From the NCBI GenBank assembly GCA_002835545.1, contig PIZK01000008.1, positions 62,001 to 126,000 on the forward strand: 64,000 nt of DNA. Direction: 5' to 3'. Position 1 is the stretch's first letter, and each line of letters begins with the position of its first letter. Origin of the DNA: Alteromonadales bacterium alter-6D02 (lineage in GTDB: Bacteria; Pseudomonadota; Gammaproteobacteria; Enterobacterales; Psychrobiaceae). The notes under the pieces are model-generated. The model saw only the letters and a list, made by a program, of their open reading frames with translations. It was not told the DNA's origin and made no database searches. The position numbers and the translations under genes were made by a program. Shown in pieces: positions 1-8,696 of this stretch.

Positions 1-3000
1 AGTTGCGTGATCGCACAGCGATTGAGCGCCAACTTTCATCTGACGGACTCGCGCAAGATAAAGTGTATTACCAAGTTGCAATGCCTGAATTACAAGGCGC
101 TAGTCAACCTTTAGTCATTAGCACGGCCGCGCAAGCGAGTGATGACCCATTGACCGGCATTCGAATACAAGGAGTGACTGCGGAGCATAGTGGCATCAGT
201 TCGTTATTAACTCGAATTGACCGTTGGTATCAACTTAAGAAAAAGAAAAATGCCGAAAAGCGGTTAGGGATTATTTATTATAATCATCCGCCGGGGCGGC
301 ATAATATCGGTGCAGATAACCTAGATGTCCCTGCATCATTATGGCAAATCTTAAATGAGCTTAAAGCGGCAGGCTATCACACAGGCGATTTACCTGAATC
401 TCAACAGGCGCTGCTTGATATGATGCAAGCTCGTGGGGTTAATTTACCTCGCGATGTTGGTGCTTTAACAGCGATGAGTAAAGATATCGCTTATTTATCG
501 ACTACGCAGTACAGTCAATGGTTTGAGACTTTACCGGCAACGGTTCAGCGAGAGATGGAGCAAGGTCCTTTTGGTTTACTGCATGAGCAATTAAGCGCAG
601 CGATTGATGCTGGAGAGTATCAATTAGCAGATGATGCTCTTCATCATACCATGGAAGAAATGCATCACTTATTAGAGGGCGTTGATCATAAGGGACGCAC
701 TCGCGCCTTAGCGCTACTTGATAAACTAGAGCAATGTTATCTTAGTGCGATTAAGGCGCATGCGAATACCCAATGTATGAGTCAAGCCCCTGCGATTATT
801 ACCGCATTACAGCAAACAGGTATTGAAGGCCTTGGCGGTTGGGGAAAAGCGCCAGGGCAAGTAATGACCTATCAAGGTAAGCTGCTGCTGCCTGGGTTAA
901 CGTTCGGTAATATCTTTATTGGTCCACAGCCACCTCGCGGCTGGGAAATCAATGAAGAGTTATTACATGCTAATTTGGCCTTTCCACCTCCCCATCAATA
1001 CTTAGCGTTTTATCATTTCTTACGAGATCAATTTAAAGTCGATGCCTTGGTTCACCTAGGACGGCATTCAACTTATGAGTTTTTACCGCGTCGTTCTGTC
1101 GGTCTTGCTAAAGATGACTACTCTCGCATTATTGCCGGAGACGTTCCGGGCGTTTATCCCTATATTGTTGATGGGGTCGGTGAAGGTATTCAAGCGAAAC
1201 GGCGTGGCCTTGCCGTGATGGTTGATCACTTGACGCCACCATTAGCGAGCACCCCGTTATATGATGAACTATTGCAGCTGCGACAGATGATTGAAAGTTT
1301 TGAGGTTAGCCATGGCAGTGGTAATGAGGCTGTTGCGACACGATTAGTTAAGCAGATTAGAGAAAAAGTGGACTCGTTGGAGCTCAAAGAAGAGTTAGCT
1401 CAAGCCATGTCGGCAGAGTTGGCTATTATGGGTATAAGCTTTGATGAAGTTGATGATGATATGTTGGTTCATGAGGTTGGACACTACCTGACAGACTTAC
1501 AAGAGCGTTTTATGCCACTGGGCTTGCATATTTTTGGTCAAGACTGGCAACAAAACGCGGTTGATATGATGATTAACTCAATGTTAACCCCCCAAGAGCA
1601 ACAAGATGAGACGTTAACACAAAATCTATTACAAAAATTAACCGCGTCACCACAGGCTGAAATGAATGCGCTGATCAATGGTTTAAATGGTGGCTATGTC
1701 TCTCCAGGGCAAGGTAATGATCCAATTCGTAGCCCGGCTAGCCTGCCGACAGGGAGAAATTTTTACGCACTTGATAGTTCGCTTATCCCAAGTCGCACAG
1801 CATGGCAAATTGGTCAAGAAATGGCGCAATCAGCCCGTAACAATAACAGCCAACAAGCAGAAAAACGTGAAGCGTTAATCTTATGGGCATCTGACGTTGT
1901 GCGAGATGAAGGAGTGATGATTGCATTTGGCCTCGATATGCTGGGATTAGAGCCAATTTGGAACAGCCGTGGTTTAGTTAAAGGCTTAAAACGTCAATCG
2001 ATGAATAATACACAAGGCGTAAAGGGCGATAAAATAACACGCGTACGTCGTGATGTCGTTTTTACTACGTCAGGACTCTTTAGGGATTTGTATGGTCAAC
2101 AAATGTTGTTGCTTGATCGAGCAACACTTATGGCTATTGATGCCAGTGCCGATACGATTCGCCACGATTACCCTGCGTTAACCTTGGCGCTGGCTCATAC
2201 ATTAGCGCCTTTGGGCAAAGAGGCCGTTGGCGGTCAAGAGTCCTTAGCTGTCAACCAAGTAGCTGCTCATTGGGTGAACGATGCCCGTGAATTACTGGCT
2301 AGTGGTCAGAAAGCTGAAGAAGCGGGTGTTAGTGCAAGTTTACGCGTTTTTGGTGATGCGCCTGGCAGCTATGGCGCTGGGATAAATCGTTTAGTCGAGC
2401 GCTCGGGAGCTTGGGAAAAACGTGAAGAGCTTGCGAATGTATTCATGCGTCGTTTAGGCCATAGTTATGGCTTAAATTCATTTGGCCTACCGCAGCAAAA
2501 TACCTTTAAGCGTATTCTTGGTGATGTGGAGAACACTTACCTAGGTCGTTCAAGCAACCTCTATGGCTTAATTGATAATAACGATGCCTTTGATTACCTT
2601 GGCGGGCTAAGTTTGACTGTAGAAACCCTGACAGGGCAAGCACCAAATAACTTTGTCATTGATCACGCTGATCCCAATCAAGTGAAAACTAGGCCATTGG
2701 GGTTAGCGTTACGCCAAGAATTACGAGGACGCTTTTTAAACCCTGAGTGGCTCAAAGGGCAAATGAAGCATGATTATGCGGGTGCCAGAACCATGGGTAG
2801 TGAGTTCTTAGAATATTTGTGGGGTTGGCAAGTGACGAACCCGACTCTGGTTGGCGACTGGGCATGGGAAGAGGTTAAGGCTGTTTATATCGACGATCGC
2901 TATGAATTGCAATTAGACGAGTTTTTAGCGCGGGGGCATAACGCTCATGTCAAAAGTAATATGTTAGCCATTATGCTGGTGGCTATCCATAAAGACTTTT

Positions 3001-3431
3001 GGCAAGCCGATGCAACAACAACAGCGCAACTCGCTAGCGAGTTCGCTGAGTTAGTGGCATTAAACGGTTTGCCGGGAAGTGGACATACTGACCCCGATAA
3101 TTCGATGTTACCTTGGCTTGAACAACACTTGGCTACCGAGCAATGGCAAGGTATCGCTGCTGCTGTGGCTAAGGCAAAAGGTGATAACTCCTCATCTTCA
3201 GAGATCGTTGAAACTCACCGTATTGTTGAGGTTTCTGCACAGCTTGACGAAGGGGTAGCTATAAATCCTTCGTCATCGCAAGATAATGTCGAGCCATCCA
3301 GTGTCGAAGCTGATAACACGTGGTACTGGTGGCTTAGTACACTGGTTATTTTATTAGTCTGCGGTGGTTTTTATCGTGGGACACAGCAATCGAGGGCCTT
3401 AGTCCGCCAACAACAGAAAACAGGTAATTAA
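1..3431 (+). CDS. cobN: CobN-like metallo-tetrapyrrole chelatase large subunit, membrane anchored (5' partial)
   Basis: The reading frame is open from the window edge and codons begin at base 3, so the start lies upstream; 1142 residues are visible, against roughly 1250-1400 for the family. It belongs to the CobN/BchH family, whose large subunits bind the tetrapyrrole during metal insertion. The family core around visible residues 350-415 is recognisable ([14 protein letters not shown], then [20 protein letters not shown]). Classical CobN/BchH proteins usually read HGTxEWLPGK there, so this is a divergent branch. The C-terminus is also unlike classical CobN: an acidic, Ser-rich linker (about residues 1055-1100) leads to one transmembrane helix (about 1103-1120) and a basic tail. 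An ExbB-like gene follows after 2 bases and then DUF2149, a combination also seen beside HmuS-type CobN homologues. Family membership is firm. Whether the substrate is cobalt/corrin or another tetrapyrrole is open. Confidence 0.85.
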   Translation, partial: LRDRTAIERQLSSDGLAQDKVYYQVAMPELQGASQPLVISTAAQASDDPLTGIRIQGVTAEHSGISSLLTRIDRWYQLKKKKNAEKRLGIIYYNHPPGRHNIGADNLDVPASLWQILNELKAAGYHTGDLPESQQALLDMMQARGVNLPRDVGALTAMSKDIAYLSTTQYSQWFETLPATVQREMEQGPFGLLHEQLSAAIDAGEYQLADDALHHTMEEMHHLLEGVDHKGRTRALALLDKLEQCYLSAIKAHANTQCMSQAPAIITALQQTGIEGLGGWGKAPGQVMTYQGKLLLPGLTFGNIFIGPQPPRGWEINEELLHANLAFPPPHQYLAFYHFLRDQFKVDALVHLGRHSTYEFLPRRSVGLAKDDYSRIIAGDVPGVYPYIVDGVGEGIQAKRRGLAVMVDHLTPPLASTPLYDELLQLRQMIESFEVSHGSGNEAVATRLVKQIREKVDSLELKEELAQAMSAELAIMGISFDEVDDDMLVHEVGHYLTDLQERFMPLGLHIFGQDWQQNAVDMMINSMLTPQEQQDETLTQNLLQKLTASPQAEMNALINGLNGGYVSPGQGNDPIRSPASLPTGRNFYALDSSLIPSRTAWQIGQEMAQSARNNNSQQAEKREALILWASDVVRDEGVMIAFGLDMLGLEPIWNSRGLVKGLKRQSMNNTQGVKGDKITRVRRDVVFTTSGLFRDLYGQQMLLLDRATLMAIDASADTIRHDYPALTLALAHTLAPLGKEAVGGQESLAVNQVAAHWVNDARELLASGQKAEEAGVSASLRVFGDAPGSYGAGINRLVERSGAWEKREELANVFMRRLGHSYGLNSFGLPQQNTFKRILGDVENTYLGRSSNLYGLIDNNDAFDYLGGLSLTVETLTGQAPNNFVIDHADPNQVKTRPLGLALRQELRGRFLNPEWLKGQMKHDYAGARTMGSEFLEYLWGWQVTNPTLVGDWAWEEVKAVYIDDRYELQLDEFLARGHNAHVKSNMLAIMLVAIHKDFWQADATTTAQLASEFAELVALNGLPGSGHTDPDNSMLPWLEQHLATEQWQGIAAAVAKAKGDNSSSSEIVETHRIVEVSAQLDEGVAINPSSSQDNVEPSSVEADNTWYWWLSTLVILLVCGGFYRGTQQSRALVRQQQKTGN

Positions 3432-3433
3432 TC

Positions 3434-3892
3434 ATGGATTATGGAATGCTATTGGGCTGGTTACATCAATTTGTCGCTTTGTTACTTTACCCAGTGATCA
3501 TCACCTTAGCTATCGCATTAATGGCGACACTGTGGGAGTTAGGTATGGCGAGCTGTGAGCGGCTCTCTACCCTTAGGCAATTTGAACGGGTACAACAGTT
3601 GGCATCAGCTAAACACCAGTTCCAACGCCACGCGACCAAGCGATTAGAACGTGTTGATTTACTCGCTCGCTCAGGGCCAATTTTAGGGCTGATGGGAACA
3701 TTGATCCCGTTAGGGCCAGGCCTCACCGCGTTAGGTACTGGTAATATCGATATATTAGCCACGGCATTAACTGTTGCTTTTGATACGACGGTGGTGGGAT
3801 TACTGATTGGCTTGGTGGCCTATACTATTGGGCGCTTACGTCGTCGCTGGTATGAGCAAACATGGCAAGCTTTGAGTGATGTGCCCGAGTGA
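3434..3892 (+). CDS. MotA/TolQ/ExbB proton-channel family protein, CobN-associated
   Basis: This 152-residue inner-membrane protein has a first hydrophobic segment at about residues 8-32 and two more at about 80-100 and 112-135. The signature [17 protein letters not shown], followed by a second helix [14 protein letters not shown]-like in character, matches the pore region of ExbB/TolQ/MotA, which convert the proton motive force into mechanical work on a partner. It starts 2 bases after the CobN-like gene and overlaps the 5' region of the DUF2149 gene, so the three are almost certainly co-translated. It is shorter than stand-alone ExbB (about 240 residues) and lacks the large cytoplasmic loop. 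Its role as energiser of the CobN-like protein is inferred from context. Confidence 0.85.
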   Translation: MDYGMLLGWLHQFVALLLYPVIITLAIALMATLWELGMASCERLSTLRQFERVQQLASAKHQFQRHATKRLERVDLLARSGPILGLMGTLIPLGPGLTALGTGNIDILATALTVAFDTTVVGLLIGLVAYTIGRLRRRWYEQTWQALSDVPE

Positions 3893-3903
3893 GGAGTAGT
3901 AAT

Positions 3904-4233
3904 ATGAACGATAAGCCTTCGTGGCAATCTTCGCACTTTGACGAGCAAGATAATGACCCGTTAGCAGGGTTCGCTAATATTATGGATGTGATGCTAGTGT
4001 TTGCGCTTGGTTTAATGCTGGCTCTTGTCGCCCAGAGTCAGGAGCTCAGAGCTCACTTATCAATAGAGCCTGAACCAGGGCAAAAGACTGAAGTCACCAC
4101 TGGCAGTGAGTTAGTGAATGCACCTGAGTCACTTAATCAGGCTTTGAGTGGGCAAGCCAACGGTATGGAGTCATTAGGGCAAGTATATAAAGATCCAAAA
4201 ACAGGGAAGTTAATTTTAATAAGTACTGATTAG
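3904..4233 (+). CDS. DUF2149 family protein, ExbD/TolR-like partner
   Basis: This 109-residue protein has a single N-terminal transmembrane helix (about residues 22-42) after the motif DPLAGFANIMDVMLVF. That arrangement recalls the N-terminus of ExbD/TolR, where a conserved Asp lies at the start of the helix. The C-terminus ends with GQVYKDPKTGKLILI, the typical DUF2149 ending. I start it at the ATG at 3904, which has GAGGAG seven bases upstream; an in-frame GTG at 3889 would overlap the ExbB-like stop and has no such site. It is the third gene of the CobN-ExbB-DUF2149 unit and probably forms the stator/stalk with the ExbB-like protein. The molecular function of DUF2149 is not established. 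Confidence 0.8.
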   Translation: MNDKPSWQSSHFDEQDNDPLAGFANIMDVMLVFALGLMLALVAQSQELRAHLSIEPEPGQKTEVTTGSELVNAPESLNQALSGQANGMESLGQVYKDPKTGKLILISTD

Positions 4234-4297
4234 GGGGTAGCTACTAATTCAGTGCAGGTTTTTACTTTCAATGTAGCAATGAGTTGAGTCAATAATA

Positions 4298-4939
4298 ATG
4301 AACCGACTGTTTAATGCAGTAGAGCGTGACGTGTTTAAAGATATTTTACGTTTACGTCGTGATGTTAGGGGTAACAAGTTTACCCAACAACCTGTGCCCG
4401 ATGACGTCATCGAGCAATTGATAGATGCTGCTATGCTTGCTCCGTCTGTCGGCTATTCACAACCATGGCAGCTGGTTGTCATTAAAAGTCAGGCTGTTAA
4501 GCAAAAAGTATATCAAAGTTTTTGTCAAAAAAGTAAGCAAGAAAAAGAGCTATTCCCTCCTGATAAACAAGAGCAGTATCAGAAGTTTAAGTTAGAAGGG
4601 ATCATAGAATCACCGATTAATATTGCGGTGTTCTATCAGCGTCCCGATGCACCTATATTAGGACAAACAGCGATGAAAGAGACTGGTAAATATAGTGTGG
4701 TTTGTGCCATTCAGAATATGTGGCTGATGGCTAGAGCGTTAAATGTTGGTATGGGCTGGGTCAGTATCCTTGATCCTCAAGTGGTTAAAAATGCCGTGAA
4801 CGCCCCTGAAAATAGCGAACTCATTGGCTATTTATGCATTGGCTATGTTGATGAATTCCTTGAGCAGCCCGAGCTGAAAACGGCTGGTTGGCAACAACAA
4901 AAGAGTCGTCAACAAACGGTGTTTAACGACAGCTTTTAA
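4298..4939 (+). CDS. bluB: 5,6-dimethylbenzimidazole synthase BluB
   Basis: BluB is a flavin-destroying, nitroreductase-fold enzyme that converts reduced FMN and oxygen into 5,6-dimethylbenzimidazole, the lower ligand of B12. At 213 residues the length fits. The family N-terminus is clear: RRDVRGNKF, then PVPDDVIEQLIDAAMLAPSVG and SQPWQ, matching the FMN-binding RRDVR...APSVGxxQPW pattern of BluB rather than generic nitroreductases. It lies 64 bases after the DUF2149 gene on the same strand and overlaps the end of the convergent cobD by 17 bases (4923-4939). It implies aerobic lower-ligand synthesis in a cell that also carries the nucleotide-loop assembly genes nearby. Confidence 0.9.
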   Translation: MNRLFNAVERDVFKDILRLRRDVRGNKFTQQPVPDDVIEQLIDAAMLAPSVGYSQPWQLVVIKSQAVKQKVYQSFCQKSKQEKELFPPDKQEQYQKFKLEGIIESPINIAVFYQRPDAPILGQTAMKETGKYSVVCAIQNMWLMARALNVGMGWVSILDPQVVKNAVNAPENSELIGYLCIGYVDEFLEQPELKTAGWQQQKSRQQTVFNDSF

Positions 4940-5957
4940 GTATTTTTTTCAATGTTTGGCCCAGCCGCGGTAACTGCTCTGGGCATGGGATACCAAAGCG
5001 CAGCGCTTGTTGGTTATCGGTTAAGCGTACATAGATGCCCCGTTGACACAATGCTTGATATATCAATGGCGCTACAGTGTTAGATGAAAAGGTGACGGTT
5101 TGAAACAGCGTTGTCCCCTTGATGCTTATCGTACTATCGTGTGCAAAGCACTCGAAGAGTAACTTGCCAAGCTGTTGACTGTCATTAATTAAATTTGATT
5201 GTTGTTGCTGTTGCCAAGAAATATTTTGCAAGGCGTGCTGTGCAATATATTGTGCTGGGCCGTTAACCTGCCACGGACCTAGAGTTTCATTTAATAGCTT
5301 GAGCCAGTGTTGATTAGCGACAACAAAACCTATTCTAATGCCTGCAAGGCCAAAAAACTTACCGAAGGAACGCAAAATGAGAGTGCTTTGGGCGGTTAAG
5401 GTACTCGATAGGGATTGGGTTGGGGTGATGACGTCCATAAAGGCTTCATCGAGAACGAGTAAACCTCCAAGTTTATCGATTTTGAGTTGGTAGTCAGTTA
5501 ACTCATCACGGTTAAAGAGCTTCCCCGTCGGGTTATTTGGGTTAATGACGACTAAAACACAGTGCGGTGTTAATTGAGCCAGCTCAGGTAATTGTTCATG
5601 GTAATGCGCCACGGTATAACCAGCGTTAACCCATGCTTGTTGGTGTTCTTTATAGCCGTGTAAGGGTAAATAAACGATAGAGTTAACAGAACATTGCTGC
5701 CGCCACAAGCTAGGTAGCGCCTTGATCACTGCTTGGCTGCCATTGGTGACCAACAATTGTTGTGCTTGATAATAGTGCTGTGCAGCAATCGTTAGTTGCT
5801 CATTAGGCTGAGGTAGCTGTTGCCATAAGCTCGTTGGAATATCTGGAATGGGGTAGCTATAAGGGGCAATTCCAGTTGATAAGTCTAGCCAGTTTGATTC
5901 GGGGATATTAAATGCTGCTGCGACTTTTTGTAGTTGGCCGCCATGTATTAATGCCAT
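4923..5957 (-). CDS. cobD: L-threonine-O-3-phosphate decarboxylase (CobD/CobC-type, PLP)
   Basis: This 344-residue fold-type I PLP enzyme makes (R)-1-amino-2-propanol phosphate, the linker joining the corrin ring to the nucleotide loop. The N-terminal IHGGQL...WLDLSTGIAPYSYP is typical of CobD/CobC and separates it from histidinol-phosphate aminotransferases. NPNNPTG (about residues 139-145), LDEAF (169-173) and the Schiff-base lysine K200 in RSFGKFFGLAGIRIGF are all present. It is the last gene of the - strand operon cobC-cbiB-cobD, 9 bases after cbiB. Nomenclature differs between the Salmonella (cobD) and Pseudomonas (cobC) pathways. Confidence 0.9.
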   Translation of the reverse strand: MALIHGGQLQKVAAAFNIPESNWLDLSTGIAPYSYPIPDIPTSLWQQLPQPNEQLTIAAQHYYQAQQLLVTNGSQAVIKALPSLWRQQCSVNSIVYLPLHGYKEHQQAWVNAGYTVAHYHEQLPELAQLTPHCVLVVINPNNPTGKLFNRDELTDYQLKIDKLGGLLVLDEAFMDVITPTQSLSSTLTAQSTLILRSFGKFFGLAGIRIGFVVANQHWLKLLNETLGPWQVNGPAQYIAQHALQNISWQQQQQSNLINDSQQLGKLLFECFAHDSTISIKGTTLFQTVTFSSNTVAPLIYQALCQRGIYVRLTDNQQALRFGIPCPEQLPRLGQTLKKILKSCR

Positions 5958-5966
5958 CGACTTTCC

Positions 5967-6962
5967 TTATAAAATGAATAATACACACTGTGCTGCGAAC
6001 AAAACCAGTAGCAATGTACCGCTGGCGCGCCTGACCACATTGACGCTGCGCGGAATATCTTGCACCGTTACAGCTTGACCCTGACCTAAAGTGGGGGACG
6101 TTATTGTCGCTCCGTGATATTGTGCGCTACCCCCGAGCGTACGAGAGATTACTGTCGCACCAGCCGCCATTACCCAGCCGCCATTGTGACTTTTATATTG
6201 ATTACCTTGCTGGTAAGCATTTTTTAAACTCAACCAAAAAGGGCGCTGTAATGCGTAAAGCAGTGTGGTGCATTTACCAGAAATAAAGCCTAATACATCA
6301 TCCAAGCGAGCGGCTGCATAACCAAAAGATAAAAAGCGTGTCGTTTTATAACCCCACATTGCATCGAGTGTATTTGCCAGGCGATGGGTAATCACTAATG
6401 GTATACCACCCACAAGGTAATAAACCAGTGAGGCGATCACGGCGTCGTGACCATTCTCAAGCATCGATTCGACAGTTGCTCTAGACATTTGCTCTGGGGT
6501 TAATTGGCTAGTGTCACGGCTTACTAAATAACTGGTGTAATGGCGAGCCGTGGCTAAATCGTCTTGTTGCAATGGTACATAAACTTGCTGGGCATGTTGG
6601 GCTAGACTGTTCAGTCCAATGGCCAAGTATAAGATAAAACCATCGAGTAGAATTTGCAGGTACCAAGGCAATTCATTTAGCCAGAGTAAGTAAACAGCCG
6701 GCAATGGGAGCACTAGCAAGCACCAGCTTAACCCTCCTATGAATATCGCCTTAATTGACCTTTGGTCATCTTTAAGGTACTGACTATTAAAGCTTAATTT
6801 TTTTTCTAACTGATTGGCTAGATTGCCGAAACCGACTAAATAATGAAAGCGCCTGGCCTCGCCGAGCCAATGATCTAGACCTAGCGCTAGCAATACGGTT
6901 AAGCATAAAGAAAACGCTGCTAATGTGTCTAATAGCCAAGTTAATTCGATATTGTCTATCAT
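5967..6962 (-). CDS. cbiB: Adenosylcobinamide-phosphate synthase CbiB
   Basis: CbiB is an integral membrane enzyme that attaches aminopropanol phosphate to adenosylcobyric acid. The protein has 331 residues and several hydrophobic helices (about 10-28, 75-100, 150-170 and 310-330). The family core ATVESMLENGHDAVIASL, then HRLANTLDAMWGYK and AAARLDDVLGFI, is intact. It lies between cobC (26 bases upstream) and cobD (9 bases downstream), which supplies its aminopropanol-phosphate substrate. Assignment is secure from motif and context. Confidence 0.92.
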   Translation of the reverse strand: MIDNIELTWLLDTLAAFSLCLTVLLALGLDHWLGEARRFHYLVGFGNLANQLEKKLSFNSQYLKDDQRSIKAIFIGGLSWCLLVLPLPAVYLLWLNELPWYLQILLDGFILYLAIGLNSLAQHAQQVYVPLQQDDLATARHYTSYLVSRDTSQLTPEQMSRATVESMLENGHDAVIASLVYYLVGGIPLVITHRLANTLDAMWGYKTTRFLSFGYAAARLDDVLGFISGKCTTLLYALQRPFWLSLKNAYQQGNQYKSHNGGWVMAAGATVISRTLGGSAQYHGATITSPTLGQGQAVTVQDIPRSVNVVRRASGTLLLVLFAAQCVLFIL

Positions 6963-6988
6963 TGCGTGCTTCTAATCGTCATCGCAGC

Positions 6989-7639
6989 CTAACCTATTTG
7001 GCTTTTGCATAAGGTTAAATAGGGAGGCTTCGATTCAAAATTTAATTTTATCACCGCGCCATTCTTAAACAGCTCAAAGGCGTTATTGCTGCTTTGATGG
7101 CCCAGAACATGCAGCAAACAACGTAATGCTTCACCATGAACGATTATTAAAACGTTTTGTTGAGCAGCGCTATTCGTTATGTCTTGAGCAATGCTAATTA
7201 AAGCGTGATAAAGGCGTTCGCCACAGGCTAAAGCGCTCTCGCCGTTAATTATATTGAGTGTTGTGACTTGTTGTAGGGTTTCCCTATAGGTCGTGAGTGA
7301 CTGTAATAATGAAACATATTTACCTTGCCACTCACCGAGATCTCTCTCGATTAACTCATTGACTACAATGTGATTTACAGGGATATGTTGTTGGCAGATT
7401 GATGCGGTTTTAACGGCTCGCCCTAACGGTGAAGACACAATTAAAGTAATATCTATTGTGGCCAGTGTAGTCGCTAACTGATGAGATTGCTGTTGTCCTA
7501 ATGTTGTCAGGTCACTGTCTAAATGCCCTTGCAGTCGTTGGTCCAGATTCCACTGGGTTTCTCCGTGGCGAGCTAAATATAAAGTGGTTGGCATCGTTAC
7601 ATTCATTATTTGATTCGGCTGGCAGGATACATAAATCAT
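6989..7639 (-). CDS. cobC: Histidine phosphatase family protein, probable alpha-ribazole phosphatase CobC
   Basis: The protein has 216 residues as drawn. The phosphohistidine motif LYLARHGETQWN sits near the N-terminus, with the second histidine in IIVHGEALRCLL at about residues 165-176. In the cobalamin pathway this fold removes the 5'-phosphate of alpha-ribazole phosphate or adenosylcobalamin-5'-phosphate. The family alone (shared with phosphoglycerate mutases) would be ambiguous, but as first gene of an operon with cbiB and cobD the CobC role is likely. The start is uncertain: the ATG at 7639 gives a 15-residue extension, ATGs at 7606 and 7594 are alternatives, and none has a strong ribosome-binding site. 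Starting at 7594 would put the RHG motif in its usual position. Confidence 0.8.
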   Translation of the reverse strand: MIYVSCQPNQIMNVTMPTTLYLARHGETQWNLDQRLQGHLDSDLTTLGQQQSHQLATTLATIDITLIVSSPLGRAVKTASICQQHIPVNHIVVNELIERDLGEWQGKYVSLLQSLTTYRETLQQVTTLNIINGESALACGERLYHALISIAQDITNSAAQQNVLIIVHGEALRCLLHVLGHQSSNNAFELFKNGAVIKLNFESKPPYLTLCKSQIG

Positions 7640-7730
7640 TGGTCAGGTTCAATTGTGATTACTTATCGCTTATTCATTAGTATGATTGGCTTGAATAAAA
7701 AAAGACCTTCGCGTAGTATCTCGCTCCGAT

Positions 7731-7936
7731 CTAGGTGTCTTCATTTTAATCATGCCCATGCAACCTAATGTAAGGGGACTGATTAAGCGCTTGAAGGTGA
7801 AACGTGAAACTGGTGAGAAGCCAGTACTGCCCCCGCAACGGTAACTGTGAGCAGCAACAATAACCACTGTATTGTCAATAATATGGGAAGGTGTTGCATT
7901 AGCGATGAACAGAAGTCCGGAGACCGGCCTAATCAC
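7731..7936 (+). ncRNA. Cobalamin (AdoCbl-type) riboswitch
   Basis: The + strand shows the conserved blocks in the right order and spacing: CTGCCCCCGCAACGGTAA (near 7827), ACCACTG (7863), TGGGAAGGTG (7884) and AGCGATGAACAGAAGTCCG, followed by the B12 box GTCCGGAGACCGGCC (about 7915-7929). It lies about 150 bases upstream of the btuM-like gene and so should repress the btuM-cbiA-cobO-btuB operon when adenosylcobalamin is plentiful. The 5' limit is approximate. I could not assign a clear terminator, so control may act on translation or through the structure between 7940 and 8085. Confidence 0.9.
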
Positions 7937-8087
7937 ACTCGACAACTGCGGTGGGCGGTCATTCAGAGCGACGATAATATCATGCGCAACTAGCAGGTTA
8001 GTGGCGTAGTTAAGCTATTGCTTAAGCTTCAAGCAGCGTATATTCTCGCCCTTTGATTTATAGCCCCAGATTTTTTAATGGAGCGCT

Positions 8088-8696
8088 ATGAAATTATCGA
8101 CCTCTCAATCACCCAATGCCATGTTAATAGCCGTATTAGCGATATTAACAGTGTTGATGTTGGTGACTCGAACGCATCATTTCGCTTCATTTGATCAGCT
8201 ACCAAGTGCATCTACAGCAATATTCTTTTTAGCAGGAATGTACTTGCGCCGATTGAGTGCTTTTTGGTTTTTTTATCTATTGTCAATTACCTTAGATCTG
8301 TCATCGGCTTATGTCCGAGGAGATTTTAGCAGTTGCTTAAGCCCATCTTACCCATTGCTAGCGCTTAGTTATGCATTAATGTTTGGTGCTGGTTTTTATG
8401 CCAAACCAAATTGGCAGCACAGTGCTTTGTTGATAAACATTATTAAACTAACGCTAGTGTTGTATGCCGCAACTACTGTCGCATTTTTTATTTCAAATGG
8501 TAGTTATTACGCGTTTTCGGGGCGATTTGAGCCGCTGTCATGGCAAGCCTATAGCATGCGTTTCGATAAGTATTATCTGCGCTCAATTACCAACCCTGTG
8601 TTCTACGTTGTTGTCGCAACGGCTATCCACTTTGTGATTGCGCGGTTGTTAGTAAAGCCATCACCAACGCACGGAGCAATTAACCACCATGACTAG
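8088..8696 (+). CDS. btuM: BtuM-like cobalamin transporter (solitary ECF-type S component)
   Basis: This 202-residue membrane protein has about five or six helices (roughly 11-27, 42-56, 58-74, 88-105, 112-133 and 165-188). It has the features I associate with the BtuM family: a THHF segment after the first helix, LPSASTAIFFLAGMYLRR, and a cysteine (C83) in SSCLSPSYPLLALSYALMFG. That cysteine corresponds to the cobalt-ligating cysteine described for BtuM near residue 80. It is the first gene after the B12 riboswitch and overlaps cbiA by 8 bases, which supports a role in B12 or corrinoid uptake across the inner membrane. No BtuCD-type ABC genes are in the window. The family call rests on remembered motifs, hence the moderate confidence. 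Confidence 0.7.
   Translation: MKLSTSQSPNAMLIAVLAILTVLMLVTRTHHFASFDQLPSASTAIFFLAGMYLRRLSAFWFFYLLSITLDLSSAYVRGDFSSCLSPSYPLLALSYALMFGAGFYAKPNWQHSALLINIIKLTLVLYAATTVAFFISNGSYYAFSGRFEPLSWQAYSMRFDKYYLRSITNPVFYVVVATAIHFVIARLLVKPSPTHGAINHHD

Noticed and set aside
7690-7740. A - strand terminator or attenuator in front of cobC
   Set aside because: AGGTCT-TTTTTT preceded by a partly complementary AAGACACCT gives only a weak bulged stem, and the same bases form the 5' part of the riboswitch on the other strand.
7670-7945. 91-residue open frame on the - strand
   Set aside because: It lies exactly antisense to the cobalamin riboswitch, whose conserved blocks explain the sequence.
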